A DNA stretch of 64,000 bases, from contig JAUZOD010000010.1 in NCBI GenBank assembly GCA_030706635.1, positions 37,208-101,207 on the forward strand. The letters are read 5' to 3'. This document shows positions 47,578 to 55,493 of this stretch, piece after piece (the stretch's first letter is position 1; each line of letters begins with the position of its first letter). Origin of the DNA: Bacteroidota bacterium. GTDB lineage: Bacteria; Bacteroidota; Bacteroidia; Chitinophagales; Chitinophagaceae. The translations under genes and the position numbers were made by a program. The notes under the pieces are model-generated. The model had not been told where the DNA came from. It did not search any database and saw only the letters and a program-made list of their open reading frames with translations.

Positions 47578-47607
47578 ATATTTAGGTTATTATTAAATTG
47601 ATGAGTC

Positions 47608-47799
47608 ATGCCAAATCCCAAACGGAGACATTCACAGCAACGCAGCGCCAAGAGAAGAACACATTACAAGGCTTCTAAGATCACCCTGAGCAAAGACAGC
47701 ACCACCGGTGAACTGCATGTACGCCACCGCGCACATGTGAGCGAAGGAAAATTGTTTTACAAAGGAAAAGTAGTGGCCGAAAAGTCACCCGTAAAATAG
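47608..47799 (+). CDS. rpmF: 50S ribosomal protein L32
   Basis: A 63-residue, highly basic protein of the large ribosomal subunit. MPNPKRRHSQQRSAKRRTHY is the typical start. The zinc-binding cysteines of the C+ form are absent, so this is the cysteine-free form; the remainder ends in KVVAEKSPVK. Its position between DUF177 and plsX is the standard gene order. Confidence 0.97.
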   Translation: MPNPKRRHSQQRSAKRRTHYKASKITLSKDSTTGELHVRHRAHVSEGKLFYKGKVVAEKSPVK

Positions 47800-47833
47800 A
47801 TTTTCACAGCTTATTAATGTAGATCAAACCTGG

Positions 47834-48775
47834 ATGAATATTGCATTTGATATGATGGGCGGAGACTTTGCACCCGAGGAAGTGGTGAAAGGGATCCGGG
47901 ATTATTTATCCCATCAATCTTCCCCCGCGCTTGTATTAATGATCGGTGATGAACAGGTATTGAAGCCGCTCGCCGCTCAATATGAGCTTCCCGCAAAATC
48001 CATAAAGATCGTTCATGCTTCTGAAGTGATCGGCATGCATGAACATCCTTTAAAAGCCCTGAAGGAAAAGAAACACTCCTCTATTGCCATCGGTTTCCAT
48101 TTGCTTTCCAGCGGAAAGGCAGACGCCTTCATCAGCGCCGGAAACACCGGCGCCATGCTGGTCGGCTCACTCTATACCATCAAACCCATTGAAGGCATTC
48201 AACGTCCCACGATTGCCACCATTGTGCCACGGGAAAACGGCAAGACCGGCCTTTTGCTGGATGTCGGCGCCAATGCGGATTGCAAGGCAGAGCATCTCAA
48301 CCAGTTTGCGATTCTCGGATCTCTGTATATGCAACATATCCTGGGCATAGAAAATCCCCGGGTTGGCCTGATCAATATCGGAGAAGAGGAAGGCAAGGGT
48401 AACATACTCGCCCAAGCCACTTATCCCTTGCTCAAGGCCAATACCCAGATTAATTTCGTCGGAAATATAGAAGGCCGCGATATTTTCATGGACTCGGCAG
48501 ACGTCATGGTCTGCGAAGGATTCACAGGCAATATTATCCTGAAGCTGGCAGAGTCCCTTCACGAGGTGATCGGACGCCAGAAAATAAAAAACGAATACTT
48601 CGACCGCTTTAATTTCGAAGATTACGGCGGAACGCCCGTTCTCGGTGTAAACAAACCCGTGATCATCGGTCACGGCATCTCCCACGCCAAGGCTTATCTC
48701 AACATGCTCTTTCTTGCCCAGAAAATGATCGAAACAAATCTGCTGGGGAAAATGGCGGAAAGTTTTAAAAAATAA
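47834..48775 (+). CDS. plsX: Phosphate acyltransferase PlsX
   Basis: PlsX turns acyl-ACP into acyl-phosphate, the donor for PlsY in phospholipid synthesis, and acts at the inner face of the membrane. The 313-residue protein has the typical IAFDMMGGDFAPEEVVKG start, SAGNTGAML, DVGANADCKAEHL and CEGFTGNIILKLAE motifs. It is the third gene of the DUF177-rpmF-plsX unit; fabH, often the next gene, is not here. The stop codon lies directly at the 3' end of the RNase P RNA gene on the other strand, so the last bases may be shared between the gene and the RNA's P1 helix. Confidence 0.97.
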   Translation: MNIAFDMMGGDFAPEEVVKGIRDYLSHQSSPALVLMIGDEQVLKPLAAQYELPAKSIKIVHASEVIGMHEHPLKALKEKKHSSIAIGFHLLSSGKADAFISAGNTGAMLVGSLYTIKPIEGIQRPTIATIVPRENGKTGLLLDVGANADCKAEHLNQFAILGSLYMQHILGIENPRVGLINIGEEEGKGNILAQATYPLLKANTQINFVGNIEGRDIFMDSADVMVCEGFTGNIILKLAESLHEVIGRQKIKNEYFDRFNFEDYGGTPVLGVNKPVIIGHGISHAKAYLNMLFLAQKMIETNLLGKMAESFKK

Positions 48776-49168
48776 AAGCTACCGGCTCATAAGCCGGATT
48801 CTGTTTCTATGCCATCATTTATCTGGCCCATACATTACTGGATGGATCTTGCTGCCTACCCGTTTTGTTACGCCTTGCGGCGATGTGAACGGACCGCTCA
48901 CCTTTTGAGCGGAAACCGCTCAATCAACAAAACCTACATGGCATTACAGCATACAAGGTTTACCCGCGGTATTCATTACTGAATACCGCCGTAGGCTCTT
49001 ACCCTACGTTTTCACCCTTACCCCATTTAAGGGGCGGTTATTTTCTGTGGCACTGTCTGTATCATTAGCCCGTGCAACGATGACCCCGGCGCTTAACCGG
49101 TGCATTGCCCTGTGCTGTCCGGACTTTCCTCCCCGTTTCCGGAGCGATGGCCCGGCCGGTAACTTTCG
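48776..49168 (-). ncRNA. rnpB: RNase P RNA (bacterial class A)
   Basis: The RNA subunit of ribonuclease P, which trims the 5' leaders of tRNAs. Read on the minus strand, the conserved cores are clear: GAGGAAAGTCCGGACA near the 5' end (P4 and J3/4), AGGGTGAAA followed by AGGGTAAGAGCCTACG in the middle, and ACAGAATCCGGCTTATGA near the 3' end. The 5' segment AAAGTTACCGGC pairs with the 3' segment GCCGGTAGCTTT to close the P1 helix, which fixes both ends to within a few bases. The two ends were set from that helix. It is convergent with plsX and is followed upstream by the Smr protein gene 6 bp away. Confidence 0.95.
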
Positions 49169-49174
49169 GCGAAA

Positions 49175-50191
49175 TTAGAGAAATATCTCCGTAGCGCCGT
49201 ATCCGTATCTCGGATCGTATTGGTTGATGAAAGAACGCACCTCCCTGCGGGATTTAAGGATCTCGTGGATCTCATCTTTCAGCTTGCCCGTTCCCACGCC
49301 ATGGATCACAATGAGGTTGCGCTGATGATGTGCTATGGCAAGGTTAAGATACTTTTCAAAAGTATTCAGCTGAAGCGTCAGCATTTCAAAGTTCGATAAA
49401 TGACTCCACGCCTCGGTCAGCTTTTCAATATGCAGATCCACTTCATATTTCGCCGGCTCCAGATGCTGACGCGTTTTGGAGGCATCATACATCTTATACC
49501 CTCTTTTTTCAAGGGGCTGAAAATCGGACTTATCATCTTCCGGCGGTTTTTCCGGATAAACATCAAAAAGTTTGTAAGTAAAACTGGCCCCTCCCTTTCT
49601 CCGGATCTCCTCGATGCGCATGAAAACCTGCCTGGGTTTCAGTTTGAGTGAACGCTCATAGTGCGGGGCTTTCTTTTTATCAGGCACGGAAAGACTAAAT
49701 ACGAGATCAAAGGAAGGACTATCATTTAATGTGGCAAAGGACATATCGTGCAGGTAAAAATCTTTCCCGGCAGCCACATCATTCTGCAGTTCGAAATCCA
49801 TTTTTCCGAAATATGAAAGTTTATATTGGAAATGAAGGCCACTGGCAGAATGATTGATCAGGTGGATCTTCAGACTCTCCACCACTTCATCACCAAATTC
49901 ATCCGTATCGGAAACGGGAAGAAAACTAAGCCATACCCCATCGAGGGGATTATTCTTCGCCGGGGACTTGTCTACCCGGATCTCATCCACGAATCTTTTT
50001 TCCTTTTTCTGCGGAATATCCTTTTTCTCCGAAAACCTTTTAAAATATGGAAAATCCAACTGATCAATATACGCCGGGAACTTTACGCCCCGCACATCCA
50101 CCATCACCATTTTATCGTTGATCATCTCCACCACTTCGGCTTCTTCGTTCGAATGCAGCACGGTCACCTTGTCACCTACCTGGAATTTCAT
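49175..50191 (-). CDS. DUF2027-Smr domain protein
   Basis: A 338-residue protein. The N-terminal part starts MKFQVGDKVTVLHSNEEAEV, a small beta-barrel-like domain, then a DUF2027-like central region. The C-terminal Smr (MutS-related nuclease-like) domain has YEVDLHIEKL (with the usual H after DL), HGVGTGKLKDEI and the ending YGYGATEIF. Smr domains bind or nick nucleic acid; the role of this two-domain form in Bacteroidota is not known to me, though it is common in the group. The 3' end is 6 bp from the RNase P RNA 5' end on the same strand, so the protein gene lies upstream of rnpB and may be read together with it. Confidence 0.9.
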   Translation of the reverse strand: MKFQVGDKVTVLHSNEEAEVVEMINDKMVMVDVRGVKFPAYIDQLDFPYFKRFSEKKDIPQKKEKRFVDEIRVDKSPAKNNPLDGVWLSFLPVSDTDEFGDEVVESLKIHLINHSASGLHFQYKLSYFGKMDFELQNDVAAGKDFYLHDMSFATLNDSPSFDLVFSLSVPDKKKAPHYERSLKLKPRQVFMRIEEIRRKGGASFTYKLFDVYPEKPPEDDKSDFQPLEKRGYKMYDASKTRQHLEPAKYEVDLHIEKLTEAWSHLSNFEMLTLQLNTFEKYLNLAIAHHQRNLIVIHGVGTGKLKDEIHEILKSRREVRSFINQYDPRYGYGATEIFL

Positions 50192-50213
50192 AAGCGCAAA
50201 TTTACGCTGAATT

Positions 50214-50284
50214 GTTGACGGTTGACGGCTTCTGTGTGCGAACCGGCACCTGATATCGGTAAACCGTCAACTGTCACCGTCAAC
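50214..50284. repeat. Inverted TTGACGG heptamer array, copy 1
   Basis: Left arm GTTGACGGTTGACGG (50214-50228) and right arm CCGTCAACTGTCACCGTCAAC (50264-50284, which reads 21 nt and is shown split as CCGTCAACTGTC plus ACCGTCAAC) are complementary in most positions around a 35 nt centre. It sits 23 bp upstream of the Smr gene start, in the divergent region before the first tandem permease. A second copy lies at 59698-59827. Confidence 0.75.
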
Positions 50285-50412
50285 GAGACAATCTGAATTT
50301 CCCCGTACACCATTGTATCGATTGCGTACATATCTTCCGGATTAGAGAATTTATAATTTTTTGATTATTAATCATTTAAAAACCCGGCACTCTCTTGGCG
50401 GAAAATAATGTG

Positions 50413-50495
50413 TTAATGTGAAAATGTGCTGATGTGTAAATAAAGGCATCTGTATTTCATTTACACATTTTCACATCAGCACATTTACACATTAA
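50413..50495. repeat. Inverted octamer-array repeat, copy 2
   Basis: Arms at 50413-50436 and 50472-50495 match at 23 of 24 positions, around a 35 nt centre. Octamers read AATGTGTT, AATGTGAA, AATGTGCT, GATGTGTA. The right arm ends 3 bases before the ATG of the first permease. The other part of this 307 bp gap (50192-50498) holds the TTGACGG repeat and no gene. Confidence 0.9.
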
Positions 50496-50498
50496 CTC

Positions 50499-52859
50499 AT
50501 GCTTCGAAACTACCTCAAAATCGCCTGGCGGAATCTTTGGAAGAACAAAGCGTTTTCCTTCCTGAACATCTCCGGGCTCGCCATTGGCATGGCCAGCGCC
50601 ATTTTGATCCTGCTCTGGATACAGAACGAAGTGAGTTACGACCGGTTTCATAAGAATGATCCTTACCTCTACGAGGCCTGGAACCGCGGCAGCTTCGACG
50701 GCACGATGCAGTATTGGAACGCAACACCCAAGGTCCTCGGCCCCACCCTGAAAAAAGATTATCCCGAAATTGCCGATGTGGCCAGGACCAACTCCGGCTG
50801 GTTTGTGGTTGCCGTGGGAGAAAAAAAATTGTCAGCCGAATACCTGATGGTTGATCCCTCTTTCCTTTCGTTATTCAGCTTCCCTATGGTAAAGGGAAAT
50901 CCGGCTACCGCGCTGAACAGCGTCTATTCCGTCGTGATCACCGAAAAGATGGCCAAGAAAATGTTCGGCAATGAAGATCCGATGAACAAGACCTTCCGGA
51001 TCAGCAAAGACAATCTTACCGTATCGGGCGTGCTGAAAGATCTGCCGACCAATACCCGTTTTCAATTTGATTACCTGCTTTCCTGGGAATATCTGAAAAA
51101 GGTAAACTTTGATGATAACGATTGGGGAAATAATTCAATCAATACTTTTGTACAGCTGAAGCCAAACGTTGATCCGGAAGCGGTGAATGCCAAAATAAGG
51201 GACATCACCAAAATACATTCCAGAGGAGAAGAACAGGAAGAAATATTCCTTCACCCGGAAAGCAAATGGCACTTGTATTCCCGGTTTGAAAATAAAAAGG
51301 CCGTTGGGGGTGAAATTGAAACCGTCCGGCTTTTCGGCATGATCGCCGCTTTTATTCTGCTGATTGCCTGCATCAATTTTATGAACCTCAGTACCGCCCG
51401 CAGCGAAAACCGGGCAAGGGAAGTGGGCATACGTAAAGTGGCCGGTGCCTATAAAAGCGCACTGATCCTGCAGTTCCTCGGCGAATCCTTATTCATCGTT
51501 TTCATTTCCGGTGTGATCGCTTTATTGCTGGTTCAGCTTTTCCTGCCATCCTTTGATCTGCTGATCAATAAACAACTGCTTCTACCCTACGATCAACCGG
51601 CTTTCTGGCTGGCTGCCATTTCTTTTGTCCTCATCACCGGTCTGCTGGCCGGCAGTTATCCGGCTTTCTTTTTGTCCTCTTTCAAACCTGTTTCGGTGCT
51701 GAAAGGCACGTTTAAAAAAGTACAGGCCCTGGTCACGCCGCGCAAAGTACTGGTGATCCTTCAGTTCAGTTTTGCGATCATCCTCGTTATCAGTACGCTC
51801 GTGGTGATGAATCAGATCCGGTATGCGCAGAACCGCAATGCAGGCTATGACCGCAGCCGACTGGTCTATCATTTCCTCACGGGTGACCTGGATCAAAAGT
51901 TTCCCTTGCTGAAAAACGAATTGCTCAGTTCCGGTATCGCCAGCAATGTCAGCCGCACCAGCGCTCCGCTGACCGAAGTATGGAGTGATACCTGGGGCCT
52001 TTCCTGGGAAGGGAAAAAACCATTTGACAAAACAGATTTCCTGCGTTACAGCACGGATGAAGATCTGGCAAAAACGGCGGGGCTCAAGATCGTCCAGGGC
52101 AGAGATATGAATTTGTCTGAATTTCCTACAGACTCCACGGCCGTTCTGCTGAACGAAACCGCTGCAAAGGCCATGGGTTTTAAAAATCCCCTGGGCCAGC
52201 TGATTACCGATTACGACCGGACCTTCCACGTGGTCGGCGTTCTTCAGGATTTTATTGTCGGCTCTCCCTATGAGCCGATGCGACCGGTATTTATCGAAGG
52301 CAGCAAGAGCCATAACGGCTTCAACGTGATCAATATAAAACTCGGCAACCGGAACAATACCGCAGAGAGTATGGCCAGGATCGAAATACTTTTTAGAAAA
52401 TACAATCCGAATTTCCCCTTTGAATATCATTTTGTGGATGCGGAATACGCCAGGAAGTTTGAAGAAACCAAACGCACGGCTACCCTCTCTGCCCTTTTTG
52501 CCGGGCTCACCATCCTGATCTCCTGCCTGGGACTATTCGGACTGGCCTCCTTTGTTGCGGCCCAAAGAACTAAAGAGATCGGCGTGCGTAAAGTGCTGGG
52601 CGCTTCCGTAATCAATCTCTGGCAAATGCTCTCAAAAGATTTTGTAGGACTAATCCTGATCTCGCTTTGCATCGCCGTGCCCACAGCGTATTACTTCATG
52701 CACGGATGGCTCCAGAATTTTCAGTACCGCACCGTCCTCTCCTGGTGGATCTTTGCATCCGCAGGAGCCGGCGCACTGGCCATAACGCTAATTACGGTCA
52801 GCTATCAGTCTATTAAAGCCGCGCTGGCGAATCCGGTGAAGAGCTTGCGGTCGGAGTGA
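50499..52859 (+). CDS. MacB/FtsX-type ABC permease, tandem copy 1
   Basis: A 786-residue membrane protein with two units, each an FtsX-like permease plus a large MacB-type periplasmic domain. The first membrane helix is near 21-41 (FLNISGLAIGMASAILILLW), then comes a periplasmic domain (about 45-275). Three helices follow in the region 280-410, a second periplasmic domain lies at about 440-660 and the last group of helices runs to the end. It closes with ANPVKSLRSE, the typical ending. There is no ATPase gene in this window, so this is an orphan permease; ATPases for such proteins often lie elsewhere. It starts 3 bp after the right arm of an inverted repeat. Confidence 0.92.
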   Translation: MLRNYLKIAWRNLWKNKAFSFLNISGLAIGMASAILILLWIQNEVSYDRFHKNDPYLYEAWNRGSFDGTMQYWNATPKVLGPTLKKDYPEIADVARTNSGWFVVAVGEKKLSAEYLMVDPSFLSLFSFPMVKGNPATALNSVYSVVITEKMAKKMFGNEDPMNKTFRISKDNLTVSGVLKDLPTNTRFQFDYLLSWEYLKKVNFDDNDWGNNSINTFVQLKPNVDPEAVNAKIRDITKIHSRGEEQEEIFLHPESKWHLYSRFENKKAVGGEIETVRLFGMIAAFILLIACINFMNLSTARSENRAREVGIRKVAGAYKSALILQFLGESLFIVFISGVIALLLVQLFLPSFDLLINKQLLLPYDQPAFWLAAISFVLITGLLAGSYPAFFLSSFKPVSVLKGTFKKVQALVTPRKVLVILQFSFAIILVISTLVVMNQIRYAQNRNAGYDRSRLVYHFLTGDLDQKFPLLKNELLSSGIASNVSRTSAPLTEVWSDTWGLSWEGKKPFDKTDFLRYSTDEDLAKTAGLKIVQGRDMNLSEFPTDSTAVLLNETAAKAMGFKNPLGQLITDYDRTFHVVGVLQDFIVGSPYEPMRPVFIEGSKSHNGFNVINIKLGNRNNTAESMARIEILFRKYNPNFPFEYHFVDAEYARKFEETKRTATLSALFAGLTILISCLGLFGLASFVAAQRTKEIGVRKVLGASVINLWQMLSKDFVGLILISLCIAVPTAYYFMHGWLQNFQYRTVLSWWIFASAGAGALAITLITVSYQSIKAALANPVKSLRSE

Positions 52860-52870
52860 GAGAAGAGGGA

Positions 52871-52970
52871 ATGTGCTGATGTGAAAATGTGCTTATGTGG
52901 AAATGAGGGCAGCAAAAATGCAGGGAAATGTATTTCATTAGCACATTAGCACATTTACATATTAGCACAT
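52871..52970. repeat. Inverted octamer-array repeat, copy 3
   Basis: Arms at 52871-52906 and 52935-52970 are complementary at about 30 of 36 positions. Octamers include ATGTGCTG, ATGTGAAA, ATGTGCTT. The right arm runs into an ATG at 52969 that is in frame with the second permease, eight bases before the homologous start at 52978. Confidence 0.88.
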
Positions 52971-52977
52971 GAACACT

Positions 52978-55386
52978 ATGCTCCACAACCACCTCAGAAT
53001 CGCCCTCCGCAACCTCTCCAGCCGAAAGGGATATGCCGTTATTAATATTCTCGGACTGGCCACGGGCATTGCGGTATGCCTCCTGATTTTTCTGGTGATC
53101 CGCTTTGAGACCAGCTTCGATAATTTCCACAAACACCGAGATCATATCTACCGGGTGGTTTCTGTTTTTAAAACAGCAGAGGGCATAGGTTACGAGCCTG
53201 GTGTGCCTTTTCCAACCGCACAGGCCCTGCGTCATGACTACCCGCAGCTGAAAAATGTTGCCACGATCTTAAGCCTCGGCGGCAGTGGTCAGATCAGCAT
53301 TCCGGATGATCGGCACGACAGCCGCGCAACAAAATGCTTTAGGGAAGAAACCGGTGTTCTGTATGCCGAGCCCGAATTCTTCAGCATGTTTGATTTTAAA
53401 TGGCTTGCCGGCGACAAGCCGGCAGCCCTGCACGATCCCAATTCGGTCGTGCTTACCCGTTCGGTAGCTGAAAAATATTTTGGTGACTGGAAAACGGCGA
53501 TAGGCAGGGTGATTCAGCTGGACAACAACTATCTGTTTAAGGTCACCGGCATTCTGGATGATATGCCTGCGAATACTGACTTTCCCATAAAGCTGCTGAT
53601 CTCCTACAGCACGTTGAAAAATATGGGCTTCACCAGTCACTTTTCCGACTGGACAGGCATATTCGCACAGCATTATTGTTTTGTTGAATTGCCGGATAAT
53701 CTAAGCGAAGCCCGGTTCAACCGGGATCTGGTGGATCTGGTACGCAAGTATAAACCGGCCGGGAATCAAAATGAAGGCATGATGCTTTTGCCGCTGAAAG
53801 AAATGCATTTTGATACCCGGTACAGCACATTCCATCAGCCAACATTCAGCAGGAATCTGATCTTTGCGCTGTCATTGATTGGTTTTTTTGTGCTGCTGAT
53901 TGCCTGTGTGAATTTTATCAATCTGGCCACGGCACAGGCCGTCAACCGCTCAAAGGAAGTGGGCATAAGGAAAGTATTGGGCAGCACGAGGTGGCAGTTA
54001 TTAACGCAGTTTTTGGGTGAAGCGGCACTGCTCATCGTAGTGGCTACCGGTTTAGCCATCGGCATTTGCGCCATGACGCTGCCGTACTTTAACCATCTGC
54101 TGGGAATTAAAATTGATCAGTCATTCATAAAAGACCCTGAAGTGATGGAAACGCTGGCCCTGATTGCCATCGGCGCTACCCTGCTTGCGGGTTTTTATCC
54201 GGCCTTTGTCATTTCCGGATTTAGTCCCATCACAGCTTTTAAAAACAAGGCCGCGATCAATCGCCCGGGCGCTCTTTCGTTAAGACGCGTGCTGGTGGTG
54301 CTGCAATTCAGCATCTCCCAGACCCTCATCATCTGCGTACTCATTGTGGTGGATCAGATGGCTTATTTTAAATCGGCGCCCATGGGCTTCGACAAAGACG
54401 CAATCCTCATCACCCAGATGCCAGACAACAGCAAGATGGATTTCCTGCGCCAGCAGCTCCTGCGGCAGGCGGGTGTCGAGAACGTGAGCTTCAGCTTTGC
54501 CAGCCCCCTTGACGTAAACAGCGACTGGAACAGCGACATTATATACAACGGTGTAAAAACGCATGATTTCGGGGTCAACCTCAAATGGGCCGATTCCGTT
54601 TATCCCCATCTCTACCATATGCAATTGCTGGCAGGGCGGCTCTACACCGGGGGGAACGATATAGTGGTAAACGAAGCCTTTTTGAGAAAACTGGGAATCC
54701 GGCGGCCGCAGGATGCATTGGGCGCGACGGTGGAACTTCCCAAGATTCCCAATTCCAAAGCCAGCATCACAGGTGTGGTCAGGGATTTCAACATCGCCTC
54801 CCTCCACGATTCGATCAGGCCGGTGATGATGCAGGAATGGCGCGAGGTTTACTCTACGGTGAATATCAAGCTGTCGCCTGCCATGATCAGCCAGGCCCTT
54901 CCCGCCATCGAAAAGTTGTGGAAGACAACCTTTCCAGATAACGTGTATGAATATGCGTTTTTGGACGAAAGCATTGCCCGGTATTATCAGCAGGAAGCGC
55001 AGATGTCAGTATTGTACCGGCTGTTTGCCGGCATCGCCATTTTTATATCCTGCCTGGGGTTGTACAGCCTGGCCTCCTTCATGTCCCTGCAACGCGCCAA
55101 AGAAGTGGGCATACGGAAAACCCTGGGCGCTTCGGTTTCCAGCATCGTGTATTTATTCTCTAAAGAATTTACCCTGCTCACACTGGTCGCATTTTTCCTG
55201 TCGGCTCCGATCGGCTGGTATTTCATGCATCGCTGGCTTCAGAACTATGCGTTTCATATCAATCCGGGGCCTGTTGTGTTTTTCTCAGCCCTCTCGATAT
55301 CCGTGATCATAGCCTGGCTATCGGTCGGATACAAAGCACTCAGCACGGCCAGGGCGAATCCGGTGGAGAGCCTGCGGTCGGAATAA
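52978..55386 (+). CDS. MacB/FtsX-type ABC permease, tandem copy 2
   Basis: A paralogue of copies 1 and 3 with the same plan: MLHNHLRIALRNLSSRKGYA at the start, a first helix (about 21-40), two large periplasmic domains, two groups of three helices (starting near 285 and 680) and the ending ANPVESLRSE. I place the start at ATG 52978, which aligns with the other copies (MLRNYLKIAWRNL, MFKNYILIAWRNL). The in-frame ATG at 52969 would use bases from the inverted repeat. It has no ATPase neighbour. Between copies 1 and 2 lies only an inverted repeat. Confidence 0.92.
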   Translation: MLHNHLRIALRNLSSRKGYAVINILGLATGIAVCLLIFLVIRFETSFDNFHKHRDHIYRVVSVFKTAEGIGYEPGVPFPTAQALRHDYPQLKNVATILSLGGSGQISIPDDRHDSRATKCFREETGVLYAEPEFFSMFDFKWLAGDKPAALHDPNSVVLTRSVAEKYFGDWKTAIGRVIQLDNNYLFKVTGILDDMPANTDFPIKLLISYSTLKNMGFTSHFSDWTGIFAQHYCFVELPDNLSEARFNRDLVDLVRKYKPAGNQNEGMMLLPLKEMHFDTRYSTFHQPTFSRNLIFALSLIGFFVLLIACVNFINLATAQAVNRSKEVGIRKVLGSTRWQLLTQFLGEAALLIVVATGLAIGICAMTLPYFNHLLGIKIDQSFIKDPEVMETLALIAIGATLLAGFYPAFVISGFSPITAFKNKAAINRPGALSLRRVLVVLQFSISQTLIICVLIVVDQMAYFKSAPMGFDKDAILITQMPDNSKMDFLRQQLLRQAGVENVSFSFASPLDVNSDWNSDIIYNGVKTHDFGVNLKWADSVYPHLYHMQLLAGRLYTGGNDIVVNEAFLRKLGIRRPQDALGATVELPKIPNSKASITGVVRDFNIASLHDSIRPVMMQEWREVYSTVNIKLSPAMISQALPAIEKLWKTTFPDNVYEYAFLDESIARYYQQEAQMSVLYRLFAGIAIFISCLGLYSLASFMSLQRAKEVGIRKTLGASVSSIVYLFSKEFTLLTLVAFFLSAPIGWYFMHRWLQNYAFHINPGPVVFFSALSISVIIAWLSVGYKALSTARANPVESLRSE

Positions 55387-55392
55387 GCCGGG

Positions 55393-55476
55393 TAATGTGA
55401 AAATGTGCTGATGTGGAAATGTGTAAATTAAACATCTGAATTTCATCAGCACATCAGCACATTACCACATTATCAC
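55393..55476. repeat. Inverted octamer-array repeat, copy 4
   Basis: Left arm from 55393 (octamers AATGTGAA, AATGTGCT, GATGTGGA, AATGTGTA) and right arm about 55444-55476 (the complement of AATGTGGT, AATGTGCT, GATGTGCT) pair with a few mismatches. It starts 7 bp after the stop of the second permease and ends 17 bp before the third. Confidence 0.87.
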
Positions 55477-55493
55477 ATCATCAACAACCCAAT

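Noticed and set aside
49093..49275. A 60-codon frame near the RNase P RNA
   Set aside because: It overlaps the conserved 5' part of the RNA and the end of the Smr gene; the RNA explains the sequence.
52969..52977. ATG inside the inverted repeat as start of permease 2
   Set aside because: The three paralogues align from the ATG at 52978, so the upstream ATG is probably a by-product of the repeat.
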